Of a DNA stretch of 42,487 nt, positions 33,801 through 40,208 are shown piece by piece. This DNA is from Thalassobius sp. I31.1. GTDB taxonomy: Bacteria > Pseudomonadota > Alphaproteobacteria > Rhodobacterales > Rhodobacteraceae. Below the pieces are notes generated by a model, which saw only the letters and a program-made list of their open reading frames with translations, was not told the origin of the DNA and searched no databases. A program made the position numbers and the translations under genes. Every line of letters starts with the position of its first letter. The stretch's first letter is position 1. The stretch covers positions 1-42,487 of the forward strand of contig NZ_PWAA01000013.1 of the NCBI RefSeq assembly GCF_003031585.1. Reading direction: 5' to 3'.

Positions 33801-35736
33801 TTTGTCTGTGTCTGGAGACGATCTTCTTATCCTGATCATTTCCACCGGGGAAGTCATTACTATATCAAATGCCATGCATCCGATAAATGGCATCCAGAAG
33901 GGTGTTGGTATTGAAAATATCCTGTTCGCCGATGGCTCTCTGATTAAGCTCAATGAAGAGGGTATCACTGCCACAACCCACACAGGGACTGCTGGGAATG
34001 AATCCCTTACCGGAGGAAATGGTCGAGATATTATCAACGGCCTCGCCGGAAATGACACATTGAAAGGCTATGCTGGCGATGACGTACTGATCGGCGGCGC
34101 TGGCAATGATACGATGTATGGCGGGGCATCAGGCTCAGAGACATCTAACGGGAATGATACCTACATCTGGGCCAAGGGAGACGGTAATGACACCATCTAT
34201 GATGGTGGCAAATCGACAACTGAGCTTGACCGTTTAATTCTGTCAGATGTGACCGCAAATGATGTAAGGCTTGAGCGTTTGGCTGGAGAAGATGATCTGG
34301 TCATCACAATTATCAGCACAGGTGAAACCATCACCAGCTTGAAGCAATACTACTCCACAGCGCAAAGACGGGGCCTTGAGATCATTGAGTTCGCGGATGG
34401 TACAATATGGGGCTTGGATAAAATCCTGTCCGAAACTGTTCTTGAGGGTGATACGGGTAATAATAGCCTGAAAGGCCTCGACTTTGGCGACAATCTCAAC
34501 GGCCTCGCTGGAAATGACACATTGAAAGGCTATGCTGGCGATGACGTTCTGACCGGCGGCTTGGGCAATGACCAACTCTATGGCGGAGGATCAAGTTCAG
34601 AGACATCTAACGGGAATGATACCTACATCTGGGCCAAGGGGGACGGTAATGACACCATCTATGATGGTGGCAAATCGACAACTGAGCTTGACCGTTTAAT
34701 TCTGTCAGATGTGACCGCAAATGATGTAAGGCTTGAGCGTTTGGCTGGAGAAGATGATCTGATCATCACAATTGTCAGTACTGGTGAAACCATCACCAGC
34801 TTGAAGCAATACTACGCCACAGCGCAAAGACGGGGCCTTGAGATCATTGAGTTCGCGGATGGTACAATATGGGGCATGGATAAAATCCTGTCCGAAACTG
34901 TTCTTGAGGGTGATACGGGTAATAATTCATTATACGGCACAGGATTTCACGACAACCTTTACGGCCTGGACGGAAATGACACGCTGAATGGTAAAGATGG
35001 TGATGATGTCCTGATTGGCGGCCTCGGGAACGACATTCTTCGTGGAGGCATCTCAGGCAGCGACTCTGCCAACGGTAATGACACTTATGTCTGGTCGAAA
35101 GGCGATGGTAACGACACTATCTTTGATGACAGTAACTCCATGCTTGAAACTGACCGGTTGAAGCTGGTTGATGTCACTTCCAATGATGTACGCTTGGAAA
35201 GACTGCAAGGCAGTATGCACACACGTATTGTGATTGTGAGCACCGGCGAAGTGATTACGGATCAATATCGTCACTGGTCCGCAAACGAAGGGAATGGCTT
35301 AGAGGAAATTGAGTTTTCTGACGGTGTCGTTTGGTCTTTGGAAGACATACTGGCTCAAACGGTTACTGAAGGCACAACTGGAAATAATACGCTTTCTGGT
35401 TATGGGAACAGAGATAACCTTTACGGCTTGGACGGAAATGACACGCTGAATGGTAAAGGCGGTGATGATGTCTTAATCGGTGGTCTGGGCAATGATACCC
35501 TAACTGGTGGAGCTGGTGACGATTTCTTTGTTTTGGACGCCAATGCAGGCACTGATACCATCACGGATTATAATGTCTCGGATGATACTGTGAAGTTCGA
35601 GGGTTTCACTTTTGCGGATCTTACGATCACCCAGAATGGATCTGACACTGAGATCGCTTATGGGAATGGCAATGTTGTGACTTTGGAAGATGTTTTGGCC
35701 AGCGATATGATCGAGGGCGAATTCCAGTTCGCTTAA
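24817..35736 (+). CDS. giant type I-secreted RTX protein with Hint domain and DxDGDG repeats
   Basis: 3639-residue protein with no N-terminal signal. Order: a unique N-terminal domain (1-240); a Hint domain (241-407, from Cys241 to His406-Asn407); a segment with DFDGDGNLTSRD near 481; a calcium-binding domain at about 591-750 (ILDLDGNGVEI, FDENGDGVLDASD); about 23 repeats of about 56 residues (about 788-2090) each with a DxDGDGxxD loop; two DUF4214-like regions (about 2168-2425; FGRNPSNDERATW); then RTX nonapeptides GGxGNDTL with seven 'YxWxKGDGND' cassettes (2439-3600) and a hydrophobic C-terminal secretion signal ending EFQFA. Calcium would fold it outside the cell. The exporter genes follow directly. 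It is probably an adhesin or surface protein; a toxin role is possible but no enzyme domain is seen. The ATG follows the previous gene by 10 bases. Confidence 0.9.
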   Translation: MTWQLKDQKNNVWTGNISDFTLSTANNFFSYGAPTRSLQSHFNGNRSQATVVFESNDVFGKLTDGDRGLNFSNLQPSSFGVVKDFIEGNHNLAPNTYSLKQISQQSNLNGRSFEHYTYLDGTFYDVGSYWNSDLNGTAVGALGSYTVNISPNTTFTVTPSGEFIIDNFAYSFDFGNYDFTSGNVNSVLNSTYEIIVDLANPLGWVDQPVIITVNGQRLVGRVTINNYNQGYIEFEPTGPHCFPANTLIQVADGGTNSIEALRVGDEVLAFADGASGLMPARVVRLYENVTQEMIRLEFVDGRDVLHVTPGHAFLDEVGGFTKIGDLLKLGGGRARVIDADGSVLDVTGEWLRYSAETADLFEVATTKTMTIGGNLAHKEEVQEGWKTYNFEVEALHTYVAGGVRVHNDSGNFIHEDGKTYFDFHETPFIQEKIDLARFQWLAGDKITPEGAIVAPTFNGIGFDFVYSEGHKFVGEDWQPGGDFDGDGNLTSRDKTLHDIDVAERHARNARLDGNQIKAEQLERRAAELREDFINQKVAQTGGLHPRDRGDGGGGPHDKGKSDDRGGSTGSGKTADPNASKEGWKDKYKPIILDLDGNGVEITELSKSTMFVDATGDGLMNRTAWVGAGDGVLFYDPDGTGALTEKRQYVFTEWDPTATSDMEALASVFDENGDGVLDASDAAFANFKVLVTNADGSTTAKTLTQLGIVSIDLTADATNIELPDGSTITGKSTFTWADGTTGTVADTMLVADTSGHRVEKAVSTNAVGNRVETSTGYSADGSIAFILTAETSPDGLMITNSLDRNGDGVVDMIQTIVTVVNGDGSKAETVTNKSGANAATAVLTSQTVTSTSADGLVVTIERDSVGGGWFDQIEVRTTALDDSMTIVVTDRSSDGSTIRQVTETVSADGLTRSEAIDQDGDGDIDLTINHVIVVNPDGSRSETITHLNNDGSTRSAVTETVSTDGKVKTIAHDVDGDGNIDTQNETAITVNLDSSTSSTLDVKNGDGSLRSSTTHTQSDDALTKTTVSDVDGDGDTDLTTVDQTVINADGSRVNTVTATNNDGSINGMSKTTLGADKVSSQTWVDLNQNGAFEATDLVSEVTVDPVSGNRTAVSYSRNADGSINATQTSVTAADGLTTTTTIDTDGDGDTDGTITDVTVNNANGSTTRTVATRNGDNSLRNEVITTSSADGLSTTVETDRDGDGIRDGKVTTITVVNADGSTTTTRESFAGDGTTLTGRSVTDVSADRKVTTVTNDSNGDGHTDQTTVSTQNDVGDQFVATTSFAPDGAQISKETLWTQANGLSSIAKHWVGASTVEDYISNTNTVLLANGGTQTQSTIHNQDGSQRSWQQTTTSDDGLVQISEVDANWDGVKERTTTATTVLNADGSATTTTEVANADGLVMSRNQSEVSDDGLVQITRSDADGDGDYDLVTTSTTTLLNDGGRTTVTELHELDGTLRSATTSTTSDNGRQTTTTQDTNGDGNIDQQSTRSVADDGVVTTINSNFDSSGTLQSRAQTVVSANGLHAVSSTDADGNGVFEMTSDSLTVLSADGSSTTTLSEKSADGSIYNQTVTIISADGLTKTTTKDLDFDGTADLVTVKTSSLAPNGVETIATTTTAANGSVIESVVITVSADRQTTTEARDLGGDGNDDIMIVTSVASDGSLHEDISYLSRQGHDWATSKSIVSADGQSRIFQRDTDGDGFADFTVHSKTDRTTNGVTTVTAETFDAHFKSLGTSETRTSANGYDQTTILDLDGDGRTDFQTRDKTTFLENGETVRTVTTLSETMDVVSQIEATTSGDGLNSHTRIDLDGDGADDRRTDVIRGADGSSVTDTVIYDNAFTLQEQTKTTVSADGRTIETVTDADGDGDNDYRTHIQEDLNGNVTTTLSDLGDHGVAEHTVTSTVSANGMQSQTLIDTDGDGAADLTYVSNMTYDAAGNRTSEYNERAGSTLTYQETTVTSADGLSSSTSYDIDGDGIIDGSVVSNTTINSDGSNSFVRETHYANGDLQSSTRIETSADGRQETQVDDYDGNGIADRKITTETRGDGVTVETTSTFDEAGRKYSTFVIETSADGLETIMQRGDAFQTITRSAINEDSYTWDNGIKFGLNTQNVNVTHEMDASGIETWTLVTSVRVSETYTHQKNNGDTETRTRQVDKITTETARLDAETKAEILTEAARLYDTILDRDMDFEEIEGLVKYIEGNTLKADNLAANLLGHAEFSARYGSGSNVEFITQIHLNSFGRAPSLDELDSYLGALNSGTYTRSALAIELAESSEHIATGNWHMKTNNLDVIMNPAQFERSLDKARVMEQIKNLVDVAYDRDATAQELAYLCDRLMNEDDTLEDVAAELLSVGGEIFGVYTNSLKGLNNNDLVTEAFQNAFGRNPSNDERATWVGHLDNGRLSKAQFVASLAQSTEYLAEGNSHQSGPISTGNIINGTSGTNLIIGTDGSDIVNADGGNDLGSTGDGADQITGGAGNDNIHGSDGSDTYYWSKGDGNDTFTGTTENYTETDTIVLTDVLSTGVALTRESGQGTFRVTIMATGEYLTLGKDGIEALQFSDGTTWNLEEIHSRVRLDGDATNNSLSGASYRDNMFGGAGNDTLDGNDGDDHLTGGLGGDTLRGDAGSDTYHWSKGDGDDIINETEASYDDIDRLILTDVDPSDVLLSRSSANGATELQIKIISTGEIIHITNQLKFVGTASGGLWGGSTSSGPQGFVYGIEVIEFADGTLWGRDEIGENTRVSGSNGQNNTINGTNGDDFIDGKSGNDTLNGKDGDDRLTGGLGDDTLNGGKGSDDYVWSPGDGDDVINDTGNEAAEIDALYFGTGIKPSDVQLTLSGGGANTGGIFGAFFSSHKDLIITINHLNGSGEIIVKNFQDGNGHEGIEEIRFLDGTVWDLDMIRSKAELNGSANNDTLFGTVLDDTINGLDGNDTLDGKGGDDIITGGSGADTLNGGEGNDRYVWSKNDGDDLIEDSTRSLSDIDTLHLTDVSPGDINLSVSGDDLLILIISTGEVITISNAMHPINGIQKGVGIENILFADGSLIKLNEEGITATTHTGTAGNESLTGGNGRDIINGLAGNDTLKGYAGDDVLIGGAGNDTMYGGASGSETSNGNDTYIWAKGDGNDTIYDGGKSTTELDRLILSDVTANDVRLERLAGEDDLVITIISTGETITSLKQYYSTAQRRGLEIIEFADGTIWGLDKILSETVLEGDTGNNSLKGLDFGDNLNGLAGNDTLKGYAGDDVLTGGLGNDQLYGGGSSSETSNGNDTYIWAKGDGNDTIYDGGKSTTELDRLILSDVTANDVRLERLAGEDDLIITIVSTGETITSLKQYYATAQRRGLEIIEFADGTIWGMDKILSETVLEGDTGNNSLYGTGFHDNLYGLDGNDTLNGKDGDDVLIGGLGNDILRGGISGSDSANGNDTYVWSKGDGNDTIFDDSNSMLETDRLKLVDVTSNDVRLERLQGSMHTRIVIVSTGEVITDQYRHWSANEGNGLEEIEFSDGVVWSLEDILAQTVTEGTTGNNTLSGYGNRDNLYGLDGNDTLNGKGGDDVLIGGLGNDTLTGGAGDDFFVLDANAGTDTITDYNVSDDTVKFEGFTFADLTITQNGSDTEIAYGNGNVVTLEDVLASDMIEGEFQFA
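25537..26037 (+). other. Hint/intein-like domain inside the RTX protein
   Basis: Residues 241-407 of the RTX protein begin CFPANTLIQVADG, pass IEALRVGDEVLAF, contain TPGHAFLDEVGG (the Hint block-B histidine region), and end HTYVAGGVRVHN before Asp408. The first Cys and final His-Asn are the residues that intein-type domains use for N-terminal acyl shift and Asn cyclisation. Asp in place of Cys/Ser/Thr at position +1 suggests cleavage, not splicing. Confidence 0.75.
27180..31090 (+). repeat. about 23 tandem 56-residue repeats within the RTX gene
   Basis: Each unit of about 168 bases reads roughly SADGLT..., then DxDGDGxxD, then V.NADGS, then a second NGDGS. Clear loops include DQDGDGDIDL, DVDGDGNIDT, DTDGDGDTDG, DRDGDGIRDG, DADGDGDYDL, DLDGDGRTDF and DIDGDGIIDG; some units have lost the loop (RDSVGGGWFDQ, the HWVGAST unit). 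DxDGDG loops bind calcium in EF-hand and thrombospondin-3-like repeats, so this is likely a Ca-stiffened rod. DNA similarity between units is only moderate. Confidence 0.85.
32131..35580 (+). repeat. seven RTX cassettes of about 154-167 residues
   Basis: Each cassette has RTX nonapeptides, then a Trp-containing WxKGDGND block and a beta stretch ending in IEFADGTxW. The Trp codons lie at 32293, 32710, 33211, 33700, 34168, 34630 and 35092, spaced 417, 501, 489, 468, 462 and 462 bases apart. The later cassettes are closest in length, suggesting recent growth from the 3' side. Confidence 0.85.
34034..34926 (+). repeat. near-identical 462-base tandem duplication in the RTX gene
   Basis: The 431 bases at 34034-34464 recur at 34496-34926 with an exact offset of 462 bases (154 codons) and few differences, mostly silent or conservative. 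They form RTX cassettes five and six. The similarity is far higher than among the other cassettes, which marks a recent in-frame duplication or gene-conversion event. Confidence 0.85.
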
Positions 35737-35744
35737 ACTAAATG

Positions 35745-35786
35745 ACGGCCCTGTGTGCTTTGCCAGCATAAAACACGGGGCCGTTT
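35745..35786 (+). terminator. hairpin between the RTX gene and its exporter
   Basis: ACGGCCCTGTGT and ACACGGGGCCGT pair over 12 positions, one a G-T wobble, around a 16-base loop, followed by TTT. Lying just after the RTX stop and before the ABC gene, it could partly end transcription so that less exporter than substrate is made. Confidence 0.6.
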
Positions 35787-35817
35787 CCTACCTGATACAT
35801 TTTCCCTGAAAGCAATT

Positions 35818-37545
35818 ATGCAGTCACCTGCCTCCCTTCGCCGCGAACTTCGTGCTGCGCGCAATGCCAGCTTGTCGGGCATTTATATAGCCTTCCTATT
35901 CAGCATTTTTGTAAACCTTCTGATGTTTGCCGGACCACTGTTTATGATGCAGATCTATGATCGCGTTTTAGGGTCTCGATCAGAAGAAACCTTAGTCGCA
36001 TTGTTCCTGTTGATTGGTTTTTTATATGCACTGATGGGGATTTTAGATTTCGCGCGTGGTCGTGTTGTGGCCCGTGTTGGTGCAAAAATTCAAGCCAGCT
36101 TAGATGCCCGTGTTTTTGAGGGTACCCTGCGTATGGCGATACATCCGGGGATGCGGAGCAAACCGGCGACAGCCCTGCGTGATCTCGAAACTATCCAGAC
36201 ATTTTGCGCCTCTCCCGTTTTGTTGGCGGCGCTGGACCTGCCCTGGTCACCACTATTTTTCGCCGCGATTTTCATCATCCATCCGACACTTGGCTGGCTG
36301 TCGCTGGCCGGTGGCGGCTTGCTGGTCTTGATTGCCGTAATAAACCAGTTCCTGACTTATAAGAAAGTCGCGCAAGCACAGGGGGCATCTGCTGAAGCAG
36401 CCGCATTTTCCGAGCAAGCCCGTCAAGCCACCGAAATCGTCCGGGGGCAAGGCATGCAGGAGGCAATTTCCACACGTTGGCAACGTAAGCGTATAGCTTC
36501 TCTATCCCAGAACCTGGCCGCCAGCGACTGGACCGGTAGCTTTACATCCATGACCAAAGCTCTGCGCATGTTTTTACAATCAGCAATGTTGGCTGTCGGG
36601 GCCTGGCTTGTCTTACAAAACGAGATGAGCGGCGGCGCGATGATCGCCAGCTCAACTTTTTTGGGGCGGGCATTAGCCCCCATTGAACAAATGGTCGGGC
36701 AATGGGCAATGTTGCAACGGGTGCGTATGGCGTGGAGTTCTCTGAATAAATTCCTGGAGAATGTTCCGCTAGTGCCTGAGATCTCTCGCCTGCCAAAACC
36801 AGAGGCTCACCTGTCGGTACAGGGATTAACACTTATGCCCCCAGGGGCCAATAAGCCGACGCTGCGCAATCTCAGCTTTCAACTTCATCCCGGTGAAGCT
36901 CTTGGGGTAATTGGTAAAAGTGCTTCGGGCAAATCAACATTGGCCCGCGCGTTGCTGGGCCTTTGGTCTGGAAGTTCAGGCGAGGTCCGACTTGGTGGTG
37001 CAACTCTGGATCAATATCACATTGAGGACCTTGGTCTACATATTGGTTACCTTCCACAACAGGTCACGCTGTTGCACGGTACCATCGCCGAAAACATTGC
37101 ACGTTTTTCCTTAGAACCCGATATTGAGGCCGTTATCGCTGCGGCCAAATTTGCTCGGGCGCATGAATTGATCCTATCGCTGCCCAAAGGGTACGACACA
37201 GTAATTGGCGGTAATAACAGCTTGCTTTCTGGTGGACAACAACAGCGCATTGGTCTTGCCCGTGCATTATTTGGCGACCCTATATTGCTGATCCTTGATG
37301 AACCAAATTCGGCTCTCGATGCCGAAGGCAGCGATGCGCTAAACCAAGCAGTACGAGATTATAAAGCGCAAAAGAAGGCTGTGATCATCATGACCCACCG
37401 TCCCACAGCCATCGCAGAATGTGATACCCTTATGGTGATAGATCAGGGGAGTGTTGCCAAAATTGGCCCACGTGATGAAGTCATAAAATCAATGATGAAA
37501 AATCCAGAAGGTGTCACTCGTAACATCGCGCAGGCTCAGGCATGA
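35818..37545 (+). CDS. type I secretion ABC permease/ATPase
   Basis: 575-residue inner-membrane exporter of the PrtD/AprD class. An N-terminal transmembrane region starts near residue 20 (FLFSIFVNLLMFAGPLF), with no C39 peptidase or CLD domain in front. The nucleotide-binding domain has Walker A GKSASGKST (about 366), signature LSGGQQQRIGLARAL (about 466), Walker B ILLILDEP and a TH RP switch. It would power export of the adjacent RTX protein. ATG 35818 follows GAAAG and begins the family-like N-terminus; upstream in-frame codons cross the hairpin. It overlaps the adaptor gene as ATGA. Confidence 0.93.
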   Translation: MQSPASLRRELRAARNASLSGIYIAFLFSIFVNLLMFAGPLFMMQIYDRVLGSRSEETLVALFLLIGFLYALMGILDFARGRVVARVGAKIQASLDARVFEGTLRMAIHPGMRSKPATALRDLETIQTFCASPVLLAALDLPWSPLFFAAIFIIHPTLGWLSLAGGGLLVLIAVINQFLTYKKVAQAQGASAEAAAFSEQARQATEIVRGQGMQEAISTRWQRKRIASLSQNLAASDWTGSFTSMTKALRMFLQSAMLAVGAWLVLQNEMSGGAMIASSTFLGRALAPIEQMVGQWAMLQRVRMAWSSLNKFLENVPLVPEISRLPKPEAHLSVQGLTLMPPGANKPTLRNLSFQLHPGEALGVIGKSASGKSTLARALLGLWSGSSGEVRLGGATLDQYHIEDLGLHIGYLPQQVTLLHGTIAENIARFSLEPDIEAVIAAAKFARAHELILSLPKGYDTVIGGNNSLLSGGQQQRIGLARALFGDPILLILDEPNSALDAEGSDALNQAVRDYKAQKKAVIIMTHRPTAIAECDTLMVIDQGSVAKIGPRDEVIKSMMKNPEGVTRNIAQAQA

Positions 37546-38861
37546 CCCAGACAGTTCTTCCAGAAAACACACCTGATTTTCGGGCTCGCGGCCCCCGTAT
37601 CGCGGGAATTTCTGCACTATTGGTTCTGCTGATTGGTCTTGGCGGCTGGAGCACGATTGCGCGCTTATCCGGCGCGATTGTGGCCTCGGGCGCGGTGGAA
37701 GTGCAAAGCAATCGTCAGGTCGTGCAGCACCCTGAGGGCGGTGTCGTGGGCGAGATATTCGTGCGTGATGGTGACCTGATTGAGGCGGGCCAACTTCTGG
37801 TCGCGCTGGACGGCACGTTCATGCAATCCGAGATGAACCTGATTGAGGGGCAGTTGTTTGAGATTTTGGCCCGAAAATCTCGCCTGGAAGCCGAACGTGA
37901 TGGTGATCAAAACATCCGTCTGACGGCAGAATTAGAACAACTGACGACACAATATGATTGGGTTCAGGCCCATGTGGATCGACAGCAACGTCTGTTTGAA
38001 GCCCGACGCAATACTCTCCAAAGTCAGCGCGCACAATTGACGGAACAGGTCGCCCAAACTGAAAGCCAAATACGTGGCACGGACGCTCAACTCAGCGCCA
38101 CACGCGGTCAATTGGAGCTGATCAACGCGGAACTAACAGATCAGCGTTTATTGCTGGAGAAGGGCCTGACTCCGGCATCTCGCGTCAGTGCCTTGGAACG
38201 CGAAACCATTGGTTTGCGCGGTAATATCGGACGTCTAGAGGCCGAACTTGCAAGGTTGCGGGGCCAGATCGCCGGGACAGAAATTGAGATCCTGCGCCTC
38301 ACATCAGGCCGCCGCGAAGAGGCCATCACCCTGCTTCAAGATCAACAGGTTCGCGAAGCCGAACTGTCGGAACGCCGCATCGCCCTAACGGAACATTTGG
38401 CGCGTTTGGACATTCGCGCGCCCGTTGATGGCATCATCTGGGGCAGTCAGGTTTTTGCGGTGCAATCTGTGATCCAGCCTGCCGAACCCCTGATGCATAT
38501 AGTGCCCCAAGACGCCCCACTATTGATCTCTGCCCGTGTGGATGCCACCCAAATTGATCAGTTGTATATTGGGCAAGACGTCACCCTGCGCTTCCCCGCC
38601 TTTAACCAACGCCTGACGCCAGAATTATTTGGCACAGTCATGAATATCTCCGCCGATGTATTCACGGATGAGGCCACAGGTTACAGCTTCTACCGCGCCG
38701 AGCTTCTGCCCAACTCAGGTGAACTTTCCCGTCTTAACGGCCAACCCCTCGTGCCTGGCATGCCCGTCGAAACCCTCATCAAAACCGGTGACCGCAGCCC
38801 CCTGTCGTATCTCACAAAACCGCTGACGGACTATTTTATGAAGGCTTTTAGAGAAAGGTAA
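37542..38861 (+). CDS. HlyD/PrtE-family type I secretion membrane-fusion protein
   Basis: 439-residue periplasmic adaptor. One transmembrane helix lies near residues 20-40 (IAGISALLVLLIGLGGW), a lipoyl-like half (VVQHPEGGVVGEIFVRDGD) follows, then a long coiled coil (about 100-285), the second lipoyl half (LDIRAPVDGIIWG) and a beta-barrel domain with VPGMPVETLIKTGDR. It links the ABC exporter to an outer-membrane TolC-type pore, whose gene is not in the window. Start and stop codons overlap the exporter gene. Confidence 0.93.
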   Translation: MTQTVLPENTPDFRARGPRIAGISALLVLLIGLGGWSTIARLSGAIVASGAVEVQSNRQVVQHPEGGVVGEIFVRDGDLIEAGQLLVALDGTFMQSEMNLIEGQLFEILARKSRLEAERDGDQNIRLTAELEQLTTQYDWVQAHVDRQQRLFEARRNTLQSQRAQLTEQVAQTESQIRGTDAQLSATRGQLELINAELTDQRLLLEKGLTPASRVSALERETIGLRGNIGRLEAELARLRGQIAGTEIEILRLTSGRREEAITLLQDQQVREAELSERRIALTEHLARLDIRAPVDGIIWGSQVFAVQSVIQPAEPLMHIVPQDAPLLISARVDATQIDQLYIGQDVTLRFPAFNQRLTPELFGTVMNISADVFTDEATGYSFYRAELLPNSGELSRLNGQPLVPGMPVETLIKTGDRSPLSYLTKPLTDYFMKAFRER

Positions 38862-38878
38862 AGAGCGCTTCAAGCAAC

Positions 38879-39427
38879 TCACCCTGCCAAATGCCGATAA
38901 ACAGACGCGCGGCCAATACCCAGTTTTTTGGCTATGGCAGTTGCTCCCAATCCTTCGGCTTTCAGGGCAATGACCTGCTCCTTATCGATACTCACCGGGC
39001 GGCCTTTGTATTTCTCTGGATTGGTGGCTTTGGCGCGGGCGATGCCTTCGGCTTGTCTGGCTTTTGATATATTTCGCTCCCATTGCGCAAACGCTGCCAG
39101 CATATGCAATTGTAGTCGCGCCAATGGATCATCTTCGTCTTTGGAGAACTTCAACCGTTCAGAGACGAACTCGACTGCAACACCTTTGTTGTTCAGTTCT
39201 TCCACGATATTCAGCAGATCACGAATATCACGGCCCAACCGGTCCAACGAATGTACGACGACACAATCCCCTGCCCTGCAAAATGTCATCATGTCATTCA
39301 ATCCCGGCCGCGCACGTGATGCCCCGGTTAGTTTGTCTTCAAACACGTTCTCAATATCAGGTTGGTCAACAAGTTGGCGGTCAAGGTTTTGGTCAGCGGT
39401 GCTGACACGGCGATAGGCGACGCGCAT
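38879..39427 (-). CDS. serine recombinase, resolvase/invertase family
   Basis: 182-residue recombinase like Tn3-family TnpR. Ser9 in RRVSTADQ is the nucleophile, SLDRLGRD carries the active-site arginines, the E-helix region is LARLQLHMLAAFAQWERN, and the C-terminal HTH is GLGATAIAKKLGIGRASVYRHL. It cuts and rejoins DNA at a paired site and would resolve cointegrates or dimers. No transposase is in view. A cluster of inverted heptamers lies directly upstream and looks like its res site. It is convergent with the HlyD gene, separated by 17 bases. Confidence 0.93.
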   Translation of the reverse strand: MRVAYRRVSTADQNLDRQLVDQPDIENVFEDKLTGASRARPGLNDMMTFCRAGDCVVVHSLDRLGRDIRDLLNIVEELNNKGVAVEFVSERLKFSKDEDDPLARLQLHMLAAFAQWERNISKARQAEGIARAKATNPEKYKGRPVSIDKEQVIALKAEGLGATAIAKKLGIGRASVYRHLAG

Positions 39428-39438
39428 TTACACTCCTG

Positions 39439-39566
39439 TGTCTCATTTAGCTCTAGAGTAATACACGGATTCGCCTCATAAATCAATTTATACCCACATG
39501 AGACAGATTTTGCACGCCGCAATTGTCTCATCGCAATGTCTCAGACTGCTTTACCCAAATGAGACA
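39439..39566. other. probable res site of the adjacent resolvase
   Basis: The heptamer TGAGACA or its complement TGTCTCA occurs five times in 128 bases: complement at 39439, forward at 39499, complement at 39524 and 39537, forward at 39560. The pair 39499/39524 spans 32 bases and the pair 39537/39566 spans 30 bases, the size of serine-resolvase subsites. ACCCA(C/A)ATGAGACA is also repeated directly at 39493 and 39554. It may regulate the recombinase promoter too. Confidence 0.6.
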
Positions 39567-39654
39567 ACACAGTCGGGATGGAACGAAACGGTGGTTGCGG
39601 CGGTGCATCGTTCACTCTAGCAGCACAGCAATCCCACCCAGAACAAGGCAAGAT

Positions 39655-40101
39655 ATGAGATCGCGCAGTACATTCAGACCGATCGTCCTGACCGGATTAC
39701 TGGCTTTGGCCATTTACGGAGTGTTGAAACCAGGCACCACCAACACGGCCAGTATCTCCGCGACGGAAATCTATGTCGTCGATGGCGACACACTGCGTTA
39801 CAATGATGAGCCAATCAGATTAGCAGGTTTCAACACCCCTGAAACACGCCGTGCCGAATGTGACGATGAGCGCGACGCAGGAATTGCGGCAAAGGATCGC
39901 TTGCAGGCATTGCTTTCCAATGCTGTTGAAATCGATCTTGAGGTCCGACTCAATAATTCCGGCGCACCAGTGCAGGACAAATACCGCCGTCAGATCGCCC
40001 GGTTGATATTGGATGGAACGGATGTTGCAGATATCTTGATCCCAGAAGGTCATGCAGAACCTTACGATGGCGGCACGCGACGCGATTGGTGTGGTCCGTG
40101 A
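39655..40101 (+). CDS. thermonuclease (SNase-like) family protein
   Basis: 148-residue protein with an N-terminal hydrophobic signal or anchor (VLTGLLALAIYGVL, about 9-22) and a staphylococcal-nuclease-like OB-fold. VVDGDTLRY, IRLAGFNTPET and the DKYRRQIARL block correspond to the nuclease's Asp21, Arg35/Glu43 and Arg87 regions. At the metal-ligand position usually Asp (as in VDTPET) there is Asn (GFNTPET), so calcium-dependent activity may be altered. The C-terminus (DWCGP) is short. AAGG precedes the ATG. It sits between a res site and the Abi gene. Known relatives cut DNA or RNA outside the cytoplasm. Confidence 0.82.
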   Translation: MRSRSTFRPIVLTGLLALAIYGVLKPGTTNTASISATEIYVVDGDTLRYNDEPIRLAGFNTPETRRAECDDERDAGIAAKDRLQALLSNAVEIDLEVRLNNSGAPVQDKYRRQIARLILDGTDVADILIPEGHAEPYDGGTRRDWCGP

Positions 40102-40208
40102 TTTTGCAACAGTGTCAAAAAGCCGCCCTTTGACAGCACTTGCCCCCTTCACAGCTAAATACAGGTGCCCCCACTCAATCTGGTGCATTCATCGCACCTT
40201 GTGTGCTG

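Noticed and set aside
38879-39427. DNA invertase switching the RTX or T1SS genes
   Set aside because: No matching inverted recombination sites flank any promoter or gene segment in the window; the sites seen look like a res site next to the recombinase.
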